Assembly (NCBI GenBank): GCA_030616165.1
Contig: JAUWXV010000073.1
Coordinates: 1 to 14,420 of the forward strand
DNA: 14,420 bases
Direction: 5' to 3'
DNA from: a bacterium
GTDB taxonomy: Bacteria > SM23-31 > JAUVVT01
Each line of letters opens with the position of its first letter. Within the stretch, counting starts at the first letter, position 1. Made by a program: the position numbers and the translations under genes. Positions 12,231-14,420 of the stretch are shown piece after piece. The notes under the pieces are model-generated. The model saw nothing but the letters and a program-made list of their open reading frames with translations, was not told where the DNA came from and did no database searches.

Positions 12231-14420
12231 ATGCGTCCAATATATACTTTTACGATAGTTCCATCACTGCCCAAAAAACTAACAAAGTTAAAAGATATAG
12301 TTTATAATTTATGGTGGTGCTGGGACCATGAGGCTATTGACCTACTTCGCCGAATTGATAGAGACCTTTGGGAAGAAAAAGACCATAATCCAGTTTTAAT
12401 ATTAGGAAATGTAAAACAGGAAATATTGGAATATCTTTCCGAGGACGAAGGTTTTCTCGCTCAGATGGAGCGGGTTGAACAAAGATTACAGGAATATATC
12501 AAGGAAAAAACCTGGTTTGATAAGACCGGGCATTCTAAAGATAAATTATGTATTGCATATTTTTCTGCTGAATTTGGAATCACTGAATGTATTCCTATCT
12601 ATTCTGGAGGGCTTGGAATCCTTGCAGGTGACCACCTAAAATCTGCAAGTGAACTCGGGATACCACTTATTGGTATAGGTCTTATGTATCAGGAAGGGTA
12701 TTTTAGGCAATATCTGAATGCCGCTGGATGGCAGGGTGAACTTTATCCCAAAAATGATTTCTATAATATGCCAATTTCTCTTGTCAGGAATAAAGATGGT
12801 TCTGTATTGACTGTGGACATCGATTTACCGGGGAGGAAAGTTTTTGCACAAATATGGCAGATTAGAGTGGGAAGGCTCTCTCTTTATACCATGGATACCA
12901 ATATTCTTGAGAACAGACCTGAAGACAGAAATTTAACAGGTGAACTTTATGGAGGAGACATAGAAACCAGGATACAGCAGGAGATCTTGCTTGGAATCGG
13001 AGGTGTGAGGGCTTTAAAAAAATTAGGATTTAAGCCCTCCGTATTTCATATGAACGAAGGGCATTCAGCATTTCTTGCCTTAGAGAGAATTCGGGTTGCT
13101 ATGGAAGAAAATAATCTAACCTTCTGGGAGGCTTTCGAATTAACTAAATCAGGCAACATATTCACAACACACACCCCTGTGCCTGCAGGAATTGATGTTT
13201 TTTCTCCTGAATTAATGGACAAATATTTTAATAATTTCTACCCATTACTAAAAATCTCATGGGATGAGTTTTTATCCCTTGGAAGAGTGAATAGTTCAGA
13301 TTCGAATGAACCATTTTCAATGGCGATTCTGGCTTTAAAATTATCAGATTTTGCAAATGGTGTAAGCAAACTTCATGGAAAAGTTTCCCGCAGAATGTGG
13401 AGCAGTGTCTGGCCCCAACTCCCTGAAGATGAAGTTCCAATATCTCATGATACAAACGGAATTCATTATAGGTCTTGGATTTCACATGATATGGCGGACT
13501 TATATATAAGATACCTCGGGCCGCGCTGGTTAAAAAATCCAGAAGACCAGACCATCTGGGAGAGAATTGAGCAAATCCCCGCAGAAGAATTATGGAGAAC
13601 CCATGAGCGCAGGAGGGAAAGGATGGTTGCTTTTGCAAGGAGAAGACTATCTCAACAACTCAAAAGAAGAGGAGCTATGCCATCGGAAATTGCTTTTGCA
13701 GATGAGGTCTTAAATCCGGAGGCACTGACAATCGGATTTGCAAGGAGGTTCGCTACTTACAAAAGAGCCACACTAATATTCCATAATTTAGAAAGATTGG
13801 CTAAAATTATTAACAATAAAGAAAAACCGGTTCAGATTATATTTACGGGAAAAGCCCATCCAAGAGATAATCCGGGAAAGGAACTCATACAGAAAATTAT
13901 CCAGTTTGCTCGTCAAGAACGGTTCAGAAGAAATATCATTTTTATTGAGGATTATGATATAGTCGTTTCAAGATACCTGGTTCAAGGAGTTGATGTTTGG
14001 TTAAACACTCCACTTAGACTTCAAGAGGCAAGCGGAACAAGTGGGATGAAAGCTGCAGCAAATGGTGTTATTAATATGAGCATACTTGATGGATGGTGGG
14101 ATGAAGCTTATTCTATCCAATCAGGATGGGCAATCGGAAGGGGGGAGGTCTATGATGATAAAAGTTTGCAGAATGAGATAGAATCCAATGCCATTTACGA
14201 ACTTTTAGAGAAAGAAGTAATACCAATTTTTTATGATCGCGGCAGAGATGGTCTCCCGAGAGGATGGATTGCTAAAATGAAATCTTCAATGATGTCCCTG
14301 TGCCCGATTTTTAATACTAACCGGATGGTTTACGAATACTTTGAAAAATATTACTTGCCAGCAGTAAAACGATTCTATAAACTTTGCGAAGACAATATTG
14401 AGAAAGTAAAAGAACTTTCT
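12231..14420 (+). CDS. glgP: Alpha-glucan (glycogen) phosphorylase, DUF3417-containing type, 3' end cut by window
   Basis: The frame is open from the ATG at 12231 to the window end (730 codons). The enzyme removes glucose from the ends of alpha-1,4-glucans as glucose 1-phosphate, with pyridoxal phosphate, in the cytoplasm. The N-terminal ~100 residues (KDIVYNLWWCWDHEAIDLLR) are the DUF3417 domain of the Thermotoga-type GT35 branch. Then come AYFSAEFGITE (109-119), YSGGLGILAGDHLKSASELG, HMNEGHSAF (273-281), THTPVPAGID, GFARRFATYKRA, FTGKAHPRD, and RLQEASGTSGMKAAANGVIN with the PLP lysine at 607. All are hallmark motifs. Family length is about 840-860 residues, so roughly 110-130 residues lie beyond the window. 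GGGGAG eight bases before the ATG is the ribosome site. It is divergent from the oxidoreductase genes. Confidence 0.96.
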   Translation, partial: MRPIYTFTIVPSLPKKLTKLKDIVYNLWWCWDHEAIDLLRRIDRDLWEEKDHNPVLILGNVKQEILEYLSEDEGFLAQMERVEQRLQEYIKEKTWFDKTGHSKDKLCIAYFSAEFGITECIPIYSGGLGILAGDHLKSASELGIPLIGIGLMYQEGYFRQYLNAAGWQGELYPKNDFYNMPISLVRNKDGSVLTVDIDLPGRKVFAQIWQIRVGRLSLYTMDTNILENRPEDRNLTGELYGGDIETRIQQEILLGIGGVRALKKLGFKPSVFHMNEGHSAFLALERIRVAMEENNLTFWEAFELTKSGNIFTTHTPVPAGIDVFSPELMDKYFNNFYPLLKISWDEFLSLGRVNSSDSNEPFSMAILALKLSDFANGVSKLHGKVSRRMWSSVWPQLPEDEVPISHDTNGIHYRSWISHDMADLYIRYLGPRWLKNPEDQTIWERIEQIPAEELWRTHERRRERMVAFARRRLSQQLKRRGAMPSEIAFADEVLNPEALTIGFARRFATYKRATLIFHNLERLAKIINNKEKPVQIIFTGKAHPRDNPGKELIQKIIQFARQERFRRNIIFIEDYDIVVSRYLVQGVDVWLNTPLRLQEASGTSGMKAAANGVINMSILDGWWDEAYSIQSGWAIGRGEVYDDKSLQNEIESNAIYELLEKEVIPIFYDRGRDGLPRGWIAKMKSSMMSLCPIFNTNRMVYEYFEKYYLPAVKRFYKLCEDNIEKVKELS

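Noticed and set aside
13228-13638. Minus-strand ORF of 136 codons
   Set aside because: It lies wholly inside the glucan phosphorylase reading frame on the other strand.
1-14420. tRNA, rRNA or known riboswitch genes
   Set aside because: I looked for conserved loops and stems by eye and found none. A covariance-model scan was not possible.

Overview
The window is an AT-rich bacterial chromosome segment. It carries five convincing long genes, several shorter ones, and much non-coding sequence filled with short dispersed repeats. Two tandem Tat-exported Gfo/Idh/MocA oxidoreductases are typical of the PVC/FCB-type phyla and of uncultured candidate phyla such as Planctomycetota, Verrucomicrobiota, Poribacteria or KSB1 relatives. 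The low GC and repeat-rich spacers suggest an environmental, probably uncultured lineage. I cannot fix the phylum from this sequence.

Left part (1-3100), accessory. A REP-associated tyrosine transposase (RAYT) carries copies of its own flanking palindrome in frame inside its coding sequence. Next come a short unknown ORF and an orphan membrane protein that resembles the CBASS effector Cap15: two membrane helices, then a predicted beta-rich domain with a PDISGRWEG motif. Its Shine-Dalgarno abuts a GC-rich, imperfectly palindromic 120-bp element that looks like an integron attC site, so the gene may have arrived as a cassette. A 68-aa Cys/His-rich protein follows, bracketed by two near-identical 67-bp hairpin repeats.

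Middle (3100-6800). About 0.9 kb of gene-poor sequence is full of dispersed repeats. Then comes a single-gene unit encoding a 125-aa helix-turn-helix protein of the phage small-terminase/phBC6A51 type, with a good sigma70-like promoter. Immediately downstream is an array of seven 10-bp units (GAGACAAACT type), in the spacer shared with the convergent gpmI. gpmI (cofactor-independent phosphoglycerate mutase) is intact and looks like core metabolism.

Right part (6800-14420), carbohydrate metabolism. On the minus strand, transcription runs from Gfo/Idh copy 2 to copy 1 to a GntP-family sugar-acid permease. The two oxidoreductase genes belong to a roughly 1.8-kb tandem duplication that includes conserved leader regions and conserved terminator hairpins, so each copy is probably its own transcription unit. 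Copy 1 has QKP instead of the family EKP motif; copy 2 keeps EKP and has a Gly/Gln/Arg-rich insertion. Divergent on the plus strand is an alpha-glucan phosphorylase of the DUF3417-containing type, cut by the window end. Together these suggest export and oxidation of a sugar or polyol in the periplasm, uptake of sugar acids, glucan breakdown and lower glycolysis.

The best candidates for something new are the HTH protein with its 10-bp array, the orphan Cap15-like gene beside an attC-like element, and the RAYT with its own palindrome built into the protein.
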